DNA of 64,000 nucleotides from positions 62,001 to 126,000 of the forward strand of contig JANJXV010000189.1 of assembly GCA_024803745.1 (NCBI GenBank), read 5' to 3'. The notes under the pieces are model-generated. The model was not told the origin of the DNA. It worked only from the letters and a program-made list of their open reading frames with translations, and did no database searches. Position 1 is the first letter of the stretch. The number at the start of each line of letters is the position of its first letter. This DNA comes from Megascapheus bottae. Lineage: Eukaryota; Chordata; Mammalia; Rodentia; Geomyidae. This document shows, in pieces, positions 32,006-44,175 of the stretch. The position numbers were made by a program, and so were the translations under genes.

Positions 32006-33186
32006 ATACTGCATACTCTCCACCCATGCTGTCCCTGTCTCCTGAGACCTGCATAGGCCCTTTGTGATACATCTAGCATTTTCCTTCACAGTCAGGAGAC
32101 CATGGATTGGGGAGAACACAATAGAAGGAAGGGCCTCTTAGACATGTGTTTCCTAAATAATGCCTTTAGGCATGGTCTCCATTTGTCCTTTCCTTGCCTC
32201 ATGTATCCATATATCTGGCCCACATAAAGTATCATGGACAGCAGATCTCACCTCTTAGGGGTGACATGTTAAAGAATGTATGTGAGTATGTTAAACCCAC
32301 TTCCATTGATTTGGGGGAGGGGAGCCTTATTGAAACTAGTAAATACAGTGGGCTGTCTACCTCTGGTTTTCCACTTCTGTGGTTCCACATCTACCATTCT
32401 ACAAACTGTAGAAAGAAAACATTCAGAAAAAATATTGGGTCTATGTAAATGCTACCCCAATCTCTGTGAGGCCACTGAGCATTTCCAAATTGGATATGGA
32501 AAGGGGGATCCAAAAATCAACCCCTGCTGCTACCAAGGGGTGACTGACTGTACCTGTTATTTCATCTAATGTTGGCCTGAGGCAGGTATGTCTCACTGTG
32601 GTGTGGAAGATTGTTTTGCCCTCCCTCCACACTTACTTATTATCCCCTGTAAGATGTGGCTCAGTCATCACATGTTGGTTTCATTGGCACTCCAGCCCTA
32701 CTCCATCAGGGAGAAGCAGACTGAGTGTCCTGAAGGGTAGAAACCCCCTGGGATGGACCGTCCCTTCCTATAGGCCACCTACCCTCCGTAGCCACCCACA
32801 TACATCTCACTGGGCAGAGACTGGGTGAGGTTCCTTCCAGCCTTCCCAATGCCATAGGTTCTAGTCTACAAGAGTGTCCATACTACCTCCCAGCTGATCC
32901 AGCTTGTTCTTTTCCCCAAAGAAGTGTTTCTACTCTGGCATAGTAATGAAATTTCTCAAATGGATCCAGGAAGTTAGGGATGTATCTACTACCCAAGAAT
33001 ACCCCGACAGGACGTCTGCTGCTGGGTCAGACCCTGTCTGCTGTCACTGTTATTCTGGGAGTCTCCCTTTCTCCATTTGCACAGCACTCAAAAGACACAC
33101 TATCCTTGTGTCTGCTGGAGAGGCTTCATGCCCATCATCTATGATGTCCACCTTATATCTGTTCTGTCACTGTCTCCCACACACAG

Positions 33187-33359
33187 GGAAGGAAGTTTGT
33201 CTACGCCGGCTCCAACTCAGGAGTGGTCCAGATCCCCCTGGCCTTCTGCAGGAAGCACAGCAGCTGTGAGGACTGTGTGCTGGCACGGGATCCGTACTGT
33301 GCCTGGAGCCCCTCTGAGAATGCCTGTGTGACATTGTACAAGGATGAAGGAACCAGCAG
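33187..33359 (+). pseudogene. Sema4d-like exon 12 (end of sema, PSI module)
   Basis: Encodes [19 protein letters not shown], then [16 protein letters not shown], the cysteine-rich PSI signature of semaphorins. Acceptor cacacag, donor gtaggt. Confidence 0.92.
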
Positions 33360-33432
33360 GTAGGTCCTGGGTACTTTGAGCATGCAGTCCTGTAAGTACA
33401 CAATGAGTGATGGGGATCCCTTTGTGTTTCAG

Positions 33433-33476
33433 GGCTTGGATTCAGGAGATGAGTGGCAAGGTGTCCTCGTGCCCTG
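33433..33476 (+). pseudogene. Sema4d-like exon 13
   Basis: A short exon (acceptor tgtttcag, donor gtgagt) giving AWIQEMSGKVSSCP, matching LIQEMSGD.S.CP of SEMA4D between PSI and Ig domains. Confidence 0.85.
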
Positions 33477-33918
33477 GTGAGTAATTCCACACTGCGGGAT
33501 CTCCTGGGGAACAGTAAGGATGTTCTGGAGCCTTTGTGATCCTCTCCTAAGAATACCCTTCTTTGGACTCATTGTGTGAATGACTAGATTCTTCTTCTAT
33601 CATCCAGTGTGTTCTCTTATAGATTTATAGGTACATTCTAAATGAGAGAAAGTATCCAAGCTATGTTTTTTTTGTTTTTTTGTTTTTTTGCTTAAAATAA
33701 TTTTAAGAAGTGGGGTTTCTATTACTGAGCTGTGTAGTTTCCTTATCCCTGAGGGCTGCTAGCTGGGGCTCATTTTGCTTTTTGGCCCTATGTTTTATCC
33801 CCTCAGTTCTGAACAGCCATCTTGCTCCAGTGGGTAACACTCTATCCATAGGAAATGAGCTATTTCAGAAATCAGTTGAGGATTGTTGTTACTGTGAACA
33901 TTTCTCTCGATGTTTCAG

Positions 33919-34724
33919 AAAAAAGTCAAAGAAGCATCCAGCATCATCGTGTTGCTTGGCGTGGTGGTATGGCGGCACTTCAATGTGACCTAAAATCCAA
34001 CATGGCTCAGGTGGTCTGGAAGTTCCAGAATCAAACATTGAAAGTCAAGAAACTTAAGTATGGTCTTGCGGCTCGGAAAAACTTGCTCATCTTCCACCTG
34101 TCAGAAAAAGACAGAGGCGAGTACCAGTGTCTGTCAAAGGAGAAGATTGACAACAGTACTGTTTCATACCTGCTGGCCACCTATGTCCTAGAGGTGAAGG
34201 TGTTCCCTCGGTTTCAGATTCATAAGCTATGTATGCTACACAGATAAGAGATAATAATGTAACCTTTAAAGTGTCATCAGCCTGGACCCATGGGTCTTTC
34301 CCCTCAGCTTCTGGTATACCAGTTGCCGCCTCTGGGCCATCATCTCACCTCTTAAGAGCCAAACGTGATCATTAGCATAGCGCTCCAGCTCCACTCAGAG
34401 AAGACAACGTATCTCAGGTCTCATGACAATGGCCTTCTTGTGTCCTTTTTCCTCTTTATCTTCTTGACCTACAATAGCCCCAAGTATGACCTGCCCAGAC
34501 AGTGCTTGAAATTCTTCTCAGTCCTGCTTCTTGGGAAGAAGAAGCTCAAGTCAGATTTTTCTGCTCTAGAGCAGAGCATAAAGGAGACACTGGTGGAGCC
34601 TCAGATCTTCTTCCAGCAAAATGGAATTTGGCCCAAACCACCTCTGGTGTCTGACAGGGACACCAATCACCACAAAGTTCCCAACGCAGGGAGGATTCAC
34701 AGAGAACTGACACGTTATCCATGA
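33919..34724 (+). pseudogene. Sema4d-like last exon (Ig, transmembrane, tail), broken
   Basis: After acceptor gatgtttcag the Ig domain is recognisable (Cys in ALQCD, VVWKFQN, NLLIFHLSEKDRGEYQCLSK). TAA at 34245-34247 and more stops fall in the linker. From about 34370 the frame reopens with LHSEKTTYL, a hydrophobic segment (LLVSFFLFIFL), LPRQCLKF, GKKKLKSDF and KETLVEP, i.e. the SEMA4D membrane and cytoplasmic region. It ends at 34724, short of the usual acidic C-terminus. Confidence 0.88.
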
Positions 34725-37700
34725 AGAAGCCTTGCCCCTTCCCCAGCAGACTCATAGATGACTTCAACCAAACAAAGGAATAGAAAAAAAATCCAAGGTG
34801 AAGCTAAATGTTTATATAGGGAGTAATACCAAAGGCCAGCAGAGGGCTAGTCCTCCAGGCCCAGCTGCTATCCACATGCTGTACTTCTGGACACAGGTGT
34901 AAACATACTGCTTCTTTTTTCAGACTCTGGCCAATAGTAGCCTGGTATTTCTGACTGGGAGAGACTGACAGAGACAGGAAAGCCTGAGAAATATTGCTCC
35001 AGCCTGTTGTGTGGAGAGGACTTTATGACCACTAGAGGTGGCCACAGGTCCCCAGACCCCAGCTTCAGATGCAAGGTGAGACCAAATGCTTGGTTTGAAC
35101 CTTTATTCCTGTCCACACTGACCGCAGTAGCTTCCTGCAACTCTTATGTCTTTGGGTAATTTACCTTCCTGTTTGGTTCTTGATCCTTTCATCAGCATTG
35201 AAATTAAAACCCTAAACCCTTCTCCAATTCCTGGAACCATTCCTGTGCATAGGACAATAAAGTGAGACTTTCCCAAGCCATCATTTTCTCATTCTCCTTC
35301 AAGACCAGCAGTTTGTGTGAGTAGCATCTACCTAACTGGTAACATACAATTGAGACGACCTGGTTTATCGATATGATGGCTCTTGCCCTCCTGGCTTGCT
35401 GTTGTCTGCCAGTGAAGGCATCCTGGGCTCTTTGACATGTCATTTGGACTCAACAGCAAGAACTTTTCTCAGTTCTGAGAAAGTTTCTGAGTGTGTTTGT
35501 GAAGGTTTCCACTGCATGCAGGATTCAGGCCCTATGGCAACATGAAAGACCTTTGCATCCTGCTGCCTGATGTAAAACACCTTACCAAAGGGCAATGTAT
35601 GCGAGTCTAGGTGTAGGGCTGGTTCTCAGCACTGAGTAGAGCTTGGATCGCTGACCCACAGAGACTTCAGCTACTTGAGAGGCTGAGGCAAGAGAATTCT
35701 TGAAGCTCAGCAGTTCAGGACCATCCTGGACAATACCAGACTCCACATATTACATATTTGTACATTCATCACACCCTTATACGCACATCCAGCATGTTAC
35801 ATGCATGCGGATACATGGCATACATTCCATACTGCATGCCTACATACATCACACCCATGCATGCACATCACTAAACACAACATGCATGTCTGCATGCATG
35901 GGTACCACACATGTATAACTCCACACATCACATACTACTGCCCTGAATACATGCCACACACATGCCTGCACACGACCCACACTTTTGCATGTATCACACA
36001 GTTGCTTACACGAACTACACGTATATAATTGCATGGACCACATGCAAACATACATGTACACTTGTATACATATACCAACACACATGCCTTCACATATCAT
36101 AAAGGCCCATCTGAGCACTTGCGCCATATTTTACTATATAGTAAAAACTATACTATACTATACAGTTTACAATTCAGTTTGCTGTACCAACTACACACAT
36201 CCACTTGTACACACCCCATATACAAGTCTGGACACGCATATGGGTCTACTTATATACACATTGACATATGAATACACCTGCCTACACCTGTCATAAAAGG
36301 CACATCTGCATGTACACCATGTTTACCTGTGTCATATGCCTGTACATGCTACTCACATGCATTTCTGTACATCATACACACATATATGTGTATTGGACAC
36401 AAGATTATACACTAAACATAAACATATACAATCACTTAGACACACACATGTTACATCGACATCACACATCAAATCAGTTGTCATGCATACTATCTTGCTG
36501 CCAGTCTCTTTCACTTTCCAGCACAGGAACTTGGGTTTATGTCATTAGGACTGCTGATTCACTAGGCCTGTTACTTGTCCTGTTTCTGGCATGACCTCAC
36601 ACTGTGCTAACTTGCATTTGCTTGTTTTACCGTAGTTGATTCCTCAATTATTGAGTCCATAACTACAATTCTATAGCAGTCCAAACCACTTTGTCCCTGC
36701 TGATACAGCAGTGTCACTGGCCTGCCTAGAACTTGCTGGTCAGTTCTTATCCTGAACCAGGCACCCAGGTGCTTTCCTGAGCTTGCCTTTTACCTTGAAG
36801 CTGATGATAGCTTTCCTGTTGAATCACTTGGTTTTCCAGCTGTGCACTTCTTGAGCACAACTGTGATAGGGTGTGTCTTCTAGCATGCCTCACAAGGGTA
36901 TAGAGAAGTGATGTTCTGTGAACTATATATCCTTTAGTGACAGCTTTTTCTGGGTAACCAGACTTCCCTGACAGTCACCTCCCTGCCACGTGTGAGCTAC
37001 TGTTTCATTCTCTTCTGGTACCAGATATTTTGCCCATGGCCTGTTTTCTTTTCCTGAGAGATTCTATGATATCCTCATTTTGTTTTGTTTTGTCTTGAGC
37101 ACAGTGAAATCTCATCATCACTTTCTCTTTACATGCCTTGGCTGGACTCATTAAATGTGACACCCCCAACCCTCTAATTCTGGAACAGTTTTTGTTCACA
37201 GTTCTTCATTCCAACTTCTATTCATTTTCTGGAAGTTTTTCTAAGGTGGAAGGCTATCTACATTGGCTCACCACATTCCTTTACTAGTTAACCTTTTCTT
37301 ATAATCTGTTAAACTTTTCCTACTGCTTCTTAGTTTTTTTTTTCAGTTGAACCTTCCAAATTCAATAATTGAGTTATTTCATTTCTCTCTCTACATATAC
37401 AAGATCCCTTTAATGTTCTTCAGTGCATTTGAGAATAAAAAGAATTCCCTGTTAGAGTTCTAGCTGTCTCCATGCCTGGATCACCCTGGCTTCTCTTCCC
37501 ATCTCCCACCCCCTAGCTTGGCATCAGAATGACAAGCAGGGGAAAAGGATTTGAAAATGGGGAACACTTACCTGGGAGTTAGAAGCCCCACTGCCAGGCA
37601 GTGACTGTGATGCCTTCATAAGAGGCAGGAGGACACCATGAAGCCCCCTCCTTCTTCACTACATCTTGTGTCCTTGTCTGAGAAGGTGGGTCCCACTCTT

Positions 37701-39000
37701 ATTCTGCTTACAAATGAGGTAATGGGATCCCAGAAAGTACCAAGGAAAGAGCAGGACCCGACTTGAAACACAGGTATCTGAATAGTGGTTATCTAGAGCA
37801 TATAGAATAACTGTGCAGTCCTTCTAAACCCAGGCAGGGGCTCCGCAAACAAGTTCATTGTTTCAACAGCTCAGTGTTTTCTTTCTAGTTCATGATCATG
37901 TTGATGGCATGAGCAATGTTGAAACAGAATGTGATCACAAAGCAAAATGATTTTCTACTGACAAAGGATCTCCTACCCTGCTCACCTCACGTGAGTACCT
38001 TGCAGAGCCCCTGAGAACCACTGAAGTGGGTACATGTATTCTTGCCTCACACTCTAGAGGCCTAGATTACAGGATGGAATGAGTATATAGAGCTCATACC
38101 AGCCCTCCGGGTCCTGCCTGGCCCTGGACAGCTTCATGCCTGAAGAAGAGCCCTGCTTCATGGAACCTGCTTCTGAAGTCACGGTGTCCTGATACACATC
38201 ACTTTTGCATGCTGTGAGATTTGTGTCAGGACAGCTCTAGAATGCTTTCAGAACATGTTTAGTAGATCTGGCAAGAGGCGCGATGTCTCCAAGCCCCACA
38301 GCCATACTAGCTTCCTGAGATAGCACAAGTTTCTGAAAGAGCTGGGATAGTCTCCCAGGCTCTGTTCCTCTCACTCTGTAGGGAATGAGGATGCCACAGG
38401 GCTCATGCACTGAGACTGAGTTCTGTACCCCCTTGTCCAGAAAAATATGAAGTTGTAATGGGATGTGGGTCTTGGAGAGTAGCTGCCTTAGGGAGTGGCC
38501 AAGGTAGCAGTGGTTGGTGAATGTTCAGAGTACTGTAGATTAGGAAAGCAAGACCTCGTGTTGCCTGGAGATCTGCTGTGGCCCTGCTTATCCAAGTGAG
38601 GTGCCAGCCCAGTGAGACATGGGATAGGGGCAGGTCAGAGCTGATCTTCACCTGCATGTGACCTGTCAAAGGACTCAGTTGCCAGTAGGTGTCAGTGGCG
38701 ACCCAGAGTCTGCTGAGCTATGCCTTCAGCCCCCCTTGTCTGTGAAATGATAGCTTCCTTGGCTACTAACATAAGAGCTAAGAGCAAGCCATCTTCTGAA
38801 TCAGGGTGCATATCTCTTTGGTCCTATGACCATAGTCTACATTACTTCCTTTTTTCTGCACCTGAATGAATCTGGTAACAACATCCTTCCTATGATGCTG
38901 TCATATTCGTTCCAGCCAGATACTTCCGGGATCAAATATGACTGAAGACTCTCTATGTGGGATCTGGGCAAAGACATTCTGTATTTTTTTTACTGTCCTT
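34725..39000. other. Gene-free stretch after the semaphorin pseudogene
   Basis: Apart from the CATAC-rich block and a worn B1-like fragment near 35610-35735 (ggctgaggcaagagaattct), no gene, domain or clear element was recognised. Part of it may be old 3' untranslated sequence of the semaphorin copy. Confidence 0.4.
35745..36480. repeat. Second CATAC/ACATGCA-rich degenerate block
   Basis: About 700 bp of catgcat, acatac and acacatg words, purine/pyrimidine alternating, in the 3' flank of the semaphorin pseudogene. It resembles the 31.5 kb block in composition but not in exact sequence. Confidence 0.75.
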
Positions 39001-39125
39001 TTGTTTTGTTTCTGTCAGTTGTGGGGCTTGAACTCAGGGCTTGGGTGTTATCCCTGAGCCCCTTTATTGCTCAAGGCTAGCACTCTACCACTTGAGCTAC
39101 GGTGCCACTTCTGATTTTTGAGTGA
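39000..39125 (-). repeat. ID-type SINE fragment, antisense
   Basis: Shows gtggggcttgaactcagggc, ctaccacttgagctacggtg and a T-rich leading edge. Confidence 0.75.
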
Positions 39126-39899
39126 TGAATTCAAAATAAGTCTCACCTGGACTTTTCTGAGTTCTGTCCCACTTTTAAGATCGATCACTCGCTACTTTGC
39201 AGTCTTCTCTCCCTTCTTTTAAATCCATAGATATGTGCTTCTTGATCCCCTCCCAAATTATCACTGCCCCTTAGGTACCTTTGAATGTCTCTTCCTCCTT
39301 CCCATCTTCATCTTCTCTTTGTTCTGCTCTGCATCCTTCTCTTCACCTCTTTAGAGATTATTAATTTTACTAACCCTAGGCTTTTCTCTGGGACTCCCTC
39401 CAACTCCTAACCCTAAGCAGGTCCCTTGGCCGCATTCTTCTTCATCCTCTCCCAGACCCTCTTCTATCCTTGTAAATTTCACCAGGATGACATATTTCCT
39501 TAGACCTCAGAGATAATTCCACTCTCCTTCTGCCCTCTCAATAAGTGGCAACAATGGAAGAAGCTGTTACTTGTTTCATCTCTGAATTGTCATAAATAGA
39601 AATTTAATTGGACAATTTGTCCAAGGACTCCACTCATTTAATTAAGGAATTTGAGTATGTCCTTTCATTTATGACTTGATGAGATGTTCACCTCCTTTTA
39701 ACAACCTGCCTGACTGGGTAAGAATCAAATAGGATTAAAACAAAAGCCAAAGAATAAGTCAATTACTTTAAGCTCTTCCAACCTGGTGAATAGACAGATG
39801 ACATAGATGCTTTTTAAGATCCCAATTGGGACTACCAGGTACTAGTGGCTCCATTTCTTCTGACCACTGAGCCTGAGATCACATGTTTATATGATTCAG

Positions 39900-40970
39900 G
39901 AAAGAGCAAAAAGATTCATTATTAAACCTATGGCTTTTAGGCAGGGCGATTACTCAAGGCACGGATGAAAACCCCATATTGTTCTTTTCCCGGTTATCTG
40001 ACAAGTTCAGTCATCTCACCAATTGAGACCTTAACTTAGCAAAAGGAAACTTATTTCAGCCAGAGAACTTCATGATATTCTGTACAAACTCCAAGAACTT
40101 GATAAGGAACCAGGCATATCCTTTTCAGAAGTGATTGGTATGGTTTTTTAAAATCTTCAACAGTATCGAGAATGAAGAACAAAAAAGTGACTGAGATGTA
40201 ACCATATAAATTCACAAAGAAGGCTCAGACTGAATCAATCTAGTGTATGGCTGCTGTTATTGGCAATTCCATTAGAGGGCAGACTTCCCCCAGGCCAGCA
40301 GGACAACCTAATCTATCTGGTTAGGGGGCCAAGGATGGAACTTGCTTCTACTGATGCCTACTGGTACTGATTTGTTTGCTCCACCTGTTAAAGAATTAAA
40401 AGGCAGGAAAGTGTTTAAAGTTAACAGAGTAAAATTATTTGAAAGTGAACGGAAAGCTGTGAACGTAGTGAGACTCTTCATCTGGAGAAGGGCCCAAAGA
40501 GGAGTCCAATGTAGTCCTCTCGGTGAGTGTTTTATAGTATAGGGATCCTCCCTTAGGCTTTGTACTGATTGTTTGATGGTTATGGATGCACCACACTGGC
40601 TCTTTTCCTTGGCACCGAGATCATTATGGGAAAAGGTGTGTGAGAGAAACTCACAGAGTTATGGCGAGACAAACTGGAACAGGAGCAGCTCAAGGCACTT
40701 TAGGAATGAGAAGCATGGGGGCATGCTGTCTGCCACAGGTATGTCTGCCACTTTTGATCCCCATCTCTCTCATGACTGTCGACACTTGGTCACTAGACTG
40801 AGCAATCTTCCCGACCATGGTCCGCAGCTGGATTCTGTCCTCAGTACAAACGAGGTGACTTGTCTTTATCTTAATGAAGGAAGGAACACATCTCTCTGAA
40901 GGTCGAATGGCTCCTCCATGGAAACGTCCAGAGTTATCTCATAGTTCCCAGGATATGTGAACCTGAGAGA
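39900..40970 (+). pseudogene. Possible decayed class I (gammaretrovirus-like) ERV fragment
   Basis: Weak signals only. Near 40250-40350 a frame reads RGQTSPRPAGQPN, suggestive of the Pro-rich spacer before a Gag nucleocapsid. Near 40670-40900 there is a TGTGAAQGTLG stretch like an Env fusion peptide. It is followed by sequence that, allowing frame slips, lines up with the LQNRRGLDLL...KEGG block of Env transmembrane subunits. If real, pol and most of env are deleted. I found no LTRs. Confidence 0.3.
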
Positions 40971-42300
40971 GCACAGGTTCCGAAGCTGTACCAAGCTCCA
41001 AACCTCACCATCTGCATGTGCTAACCTCACTTAAGGCTGTCTACAGCAAATAAACCAGATAATATTTTCATCGATACTTTTACTCTGCCCTCTCTGGATT
41101 ATATACTATCATTCTTCATTATATACTATCATAACAAGAGTAAGAGGACACTTTTTAAGAACCCCCAAAGCCTTATATTAACATGTGAGATGTCTTTACC
41201 CACTCATTTTCAGTTATCTCCAGTTGCTGAATTCCGCTCTTGAGCAGGGCTATTGTTACAAAACTAGGCATCGATGATGTATCCCTGACCTCTAAATCTC
41301 CAAACTTACTTGCCTGTATAGCCCTCTCCATACCAAGACTTCCTCTCTTCTTCCACCTTTCATGGTTCAGCTATTTCCCCCTGAGGAATGGGATGAAGAA
41401 TTCCTAGGCAGATGCTCATATCCACCTGTACCTACTAGCCTAAAGGACACTTCCTGTCTCCTTCTTAGGTCATAATAATCCAACACATGAGACTGTACCA
41501 CCTGGGGATGGGCCCTTTGCCTCAGACCTCTGCCAGCTCTCACTCTCCTTTCTTCAGAAGCTGGAAAACCAAGCTATCTATGTGTCAAACTCATTACCAG
41601 AGGGTCTAAACAATACGGCATTTTCTAATAACTGCATGATGTAGCGTCAAGCTGTTCTCATGGTCATATGCCACAGCTGCTTGATCTTCAATTCCGAATC
41701 CATTGTCATTTACCTTCTAACACTCCTTCAGAGAAACCTTTGAGCTCTCCAGAGAGGTGATAGACATCTGACTTATTAGACATTCTCCACCTTGACCGGA
41801 CAGTGTTTGGCTTTTACAAGACAGTAGTTTTAGGCCTAGTGAAAAAAAAAGATTTGTAGGCTATGCTATACTACCCAAAGTGTGATTGCCCTCCCCCAAG
41901 CCCCAAATATGACCATCAGAGACCGAATACTAATGCTGACTCAAAATATGCATATTATGTCCTACATTCCCATGCTGCCATCTGGAAACAGAGTCTTCTT
42001 GCCTCTCAAACAATTTACCATTAGCTGTTCTTCTCTTCTACAACTTATAAAAGCCACATAGTTATCAATCCAGTATAGAGGCCAACAACAGACACAATCT
42101 TGATGGGAATCAATAAAGCAGATCAGGGGACCAAAGTGTCTGCTGAACTTTTTACACATTCACACCAGGCAGTGGTTTATACCATATTTCAATATTCTAT
42201 GTCCCCTATGACCTCCAAGGAACCCTCTCTCTTCTGTCAGGGAGCCCTCTCAGGAAGGACGCTGTCTGATTCTTCATAATGGTTATGGTGACATGATATA
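40971..42300. other. Unassigned stretch
   Basis: No convincing exon, SINE or domain. AT-rich patches and short open frames without homology. It may be a continuation of the old retroviral insertion. Confidence 0.35.
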
Positions 42301-42309
42301 AGAGGAAAT

Positions 42310-44119
42310 TCTTTCCTAGGGCTTGTGTTGGGCTTGTTGGAGGTGAATGAACTATCAGTCTGAACACTTGCCTATAGTCTGGATTCTGGCCGTTTACCGG
42401 TCCTCCCTGAATTGGGCAGAGTGCCCAAGGTGCTGTGATAGGGCACTGGTAAGCACAAGCAGGGAGGAGTTTTCCTGGGCCTCTTTGCAAAGGATTACAA
42501 GAGAAAGAAGACCGAGGGCTCTCTGTCTTGATTTACGTGAACATATTCTGGCCTGCTGTGACTTGGATCTTTGGACTGGTGCCAGGCCCAAGGTCACTAC
42601 TGTTGCTACTCCTGAATTACCTGCTGCCCCATCCTGCCTCTGAGCCCCAAACTCCATACCATCTCACTGCCATGTCCCCCTTCTACCTCAAGGAACTCCA
42701 GGCCATTCACTGGGGGCTCAGGTTTATCTTTCCCGATCTGTGTTTCTAACAGGCTTGGCATCATGGCCTAAGGGCCAGTGGTAATAGGTTCCATCTATAG
42801 CAGGTTTGCTGTGTGCTGAGGCAGTAGCTTCTCTCCTCCATGGACACATTCAGCTTGAGTGAGACCCACCCTGGAATTGTGGGGGAGGGTGTAGGATGCC
42901 TGTTCCTGAAGGATGAGCCTCAGTTCCTATAGTCCCTGTCTGTGGAGGGATCTGACTCTTCACTCAGGCAGGGAAGGGTTAATATAAGGACAAGCCCAAG
43001 GATGATGACTTCTCAAGAGACCATCTGACACTGCCCCAGGTGAGCTAGAAGCATGCTGTTTCCCTTCCAGGAGACCACCTGACATGCTCTTTCTCCCTGA
43101 CACTGCCCTAAGGTGAGCCAGAACCATGCTCCTTCCGCAGTCATGAGGGCCTCTGGGGCTGAGTTATCTCTTCTTAACCCATGGGCCACTCATCAGACTC
43201 ATGTCCAGTTACTGCCTGGAGTCTTGCCTAATGTACATTCTACTCTCAGGAAGATGGTGATACGGGTGTTATGAGCTCCTATTCAGTCATAGGCAGAGAT
43301 CTGGGGCTCCCCAGGGGGTGTGAAGAGTGCTGCAAGTGCTTAGGGAAAGCCTTACCACCCTGCAGTGTGGTCCTGGACAGCTCCTCCCCCGCCTGAATCA
43401 GAAGGCAACAGCAGAGGGTACTGGCTGTCTTGACAGTGCAAGTGACTTCCAGGTGGGCACTGGTCATGGAGTCCTCTGCCTTTTGGTGAGATCTCCTACT
43501 AACAAGGCTCTACCATCTGTGCTGAGGCGCTCTAGGATCTGATGGCTGTGTAAAGCCTTCCAGGGTCCCATAAAGATGGATTATGAGTGAGACATTGAGA
43601 CCGTGGCTCTTTGGTTCCTGTGCCTGATATTATTGTAGACTCAGACTGCAAATGTCTCTAGCTGTGTGCTCTGTGTTTCTGGGCACCTGTGTGAATGACC
43701 TTAGTGACCTCATGGCAGTCTATGTCTAGCCTGGAACTCCCAGTGCCTGGCCCACTGTTGGCAATGAGACTCATCTGGGCATGCATGAGCTCTGAGCTCC
43801 TGCTCAGAAGCGCTATCATCTGGCTTATTGCTCTTGTTGTTCCTTTTCAGTTTGTGGACTCATAGCTTTTTTTCACTTTAAGTCCACTCCTAAAATGTAG
43901 TCAATCCAGATGCCAAACACAAACACAGGTAATACTGGAAAAGGCTTTTTCTGTTCTTGTTGACAGTCATACTGTGTTTTCTGAACTGACTTTGAACTCC
44001 TAGACTCAATCTACAGACGTTGGGACCACAGACAAATGCCTCCATAATGGCTGGAGACAGCTTTCTGTCTTGAAATTCAGAGAAAGAGGGGGCGAGAGAG
44101 GAAAAAAGGGAGAGAGAAA

Positions 44120-44175
<56 letters not shown>

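Larger units (their letters stand above)
21436..34724 (+). pseudogene. Semaphorin-4D-like pseudogene (coding exons 4 to last; 5' end missing)
   Basis: Eleven exons with mostly good splice sites follow the order of SEMA4D (CD100): 21436-21534, 22018-22111, 23594-23707, 24555-24706, 27117-27292, 27375-27531, 28885-29106, 30048-30163, 33187-33359, 33433-33476, 33919-34724. They cover most of the sema beta-propeller, the PSI module, the Ig domain, the membrane segment and part of the cytoplasmic tail. Coding exons 1-3 are absent. Lesions: TAG at 23620 in exon 6, a one-base deletion near 28994 in exon 10, TAA at 34245 and further stops in the linker. Introns are retained, so it arose by DNA duplication and not retroposition. 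The divergence from SEMA4D could also mean an old paralogue, but several lesions make a full-length product impossible. Confidence 0.88.

Noticed and set aside
35700..36594. His/Cys/Tyr-rich frames
   Set aside because: Same reason: low-complexity CATAC/ACATGCA sequence with no gene structure.
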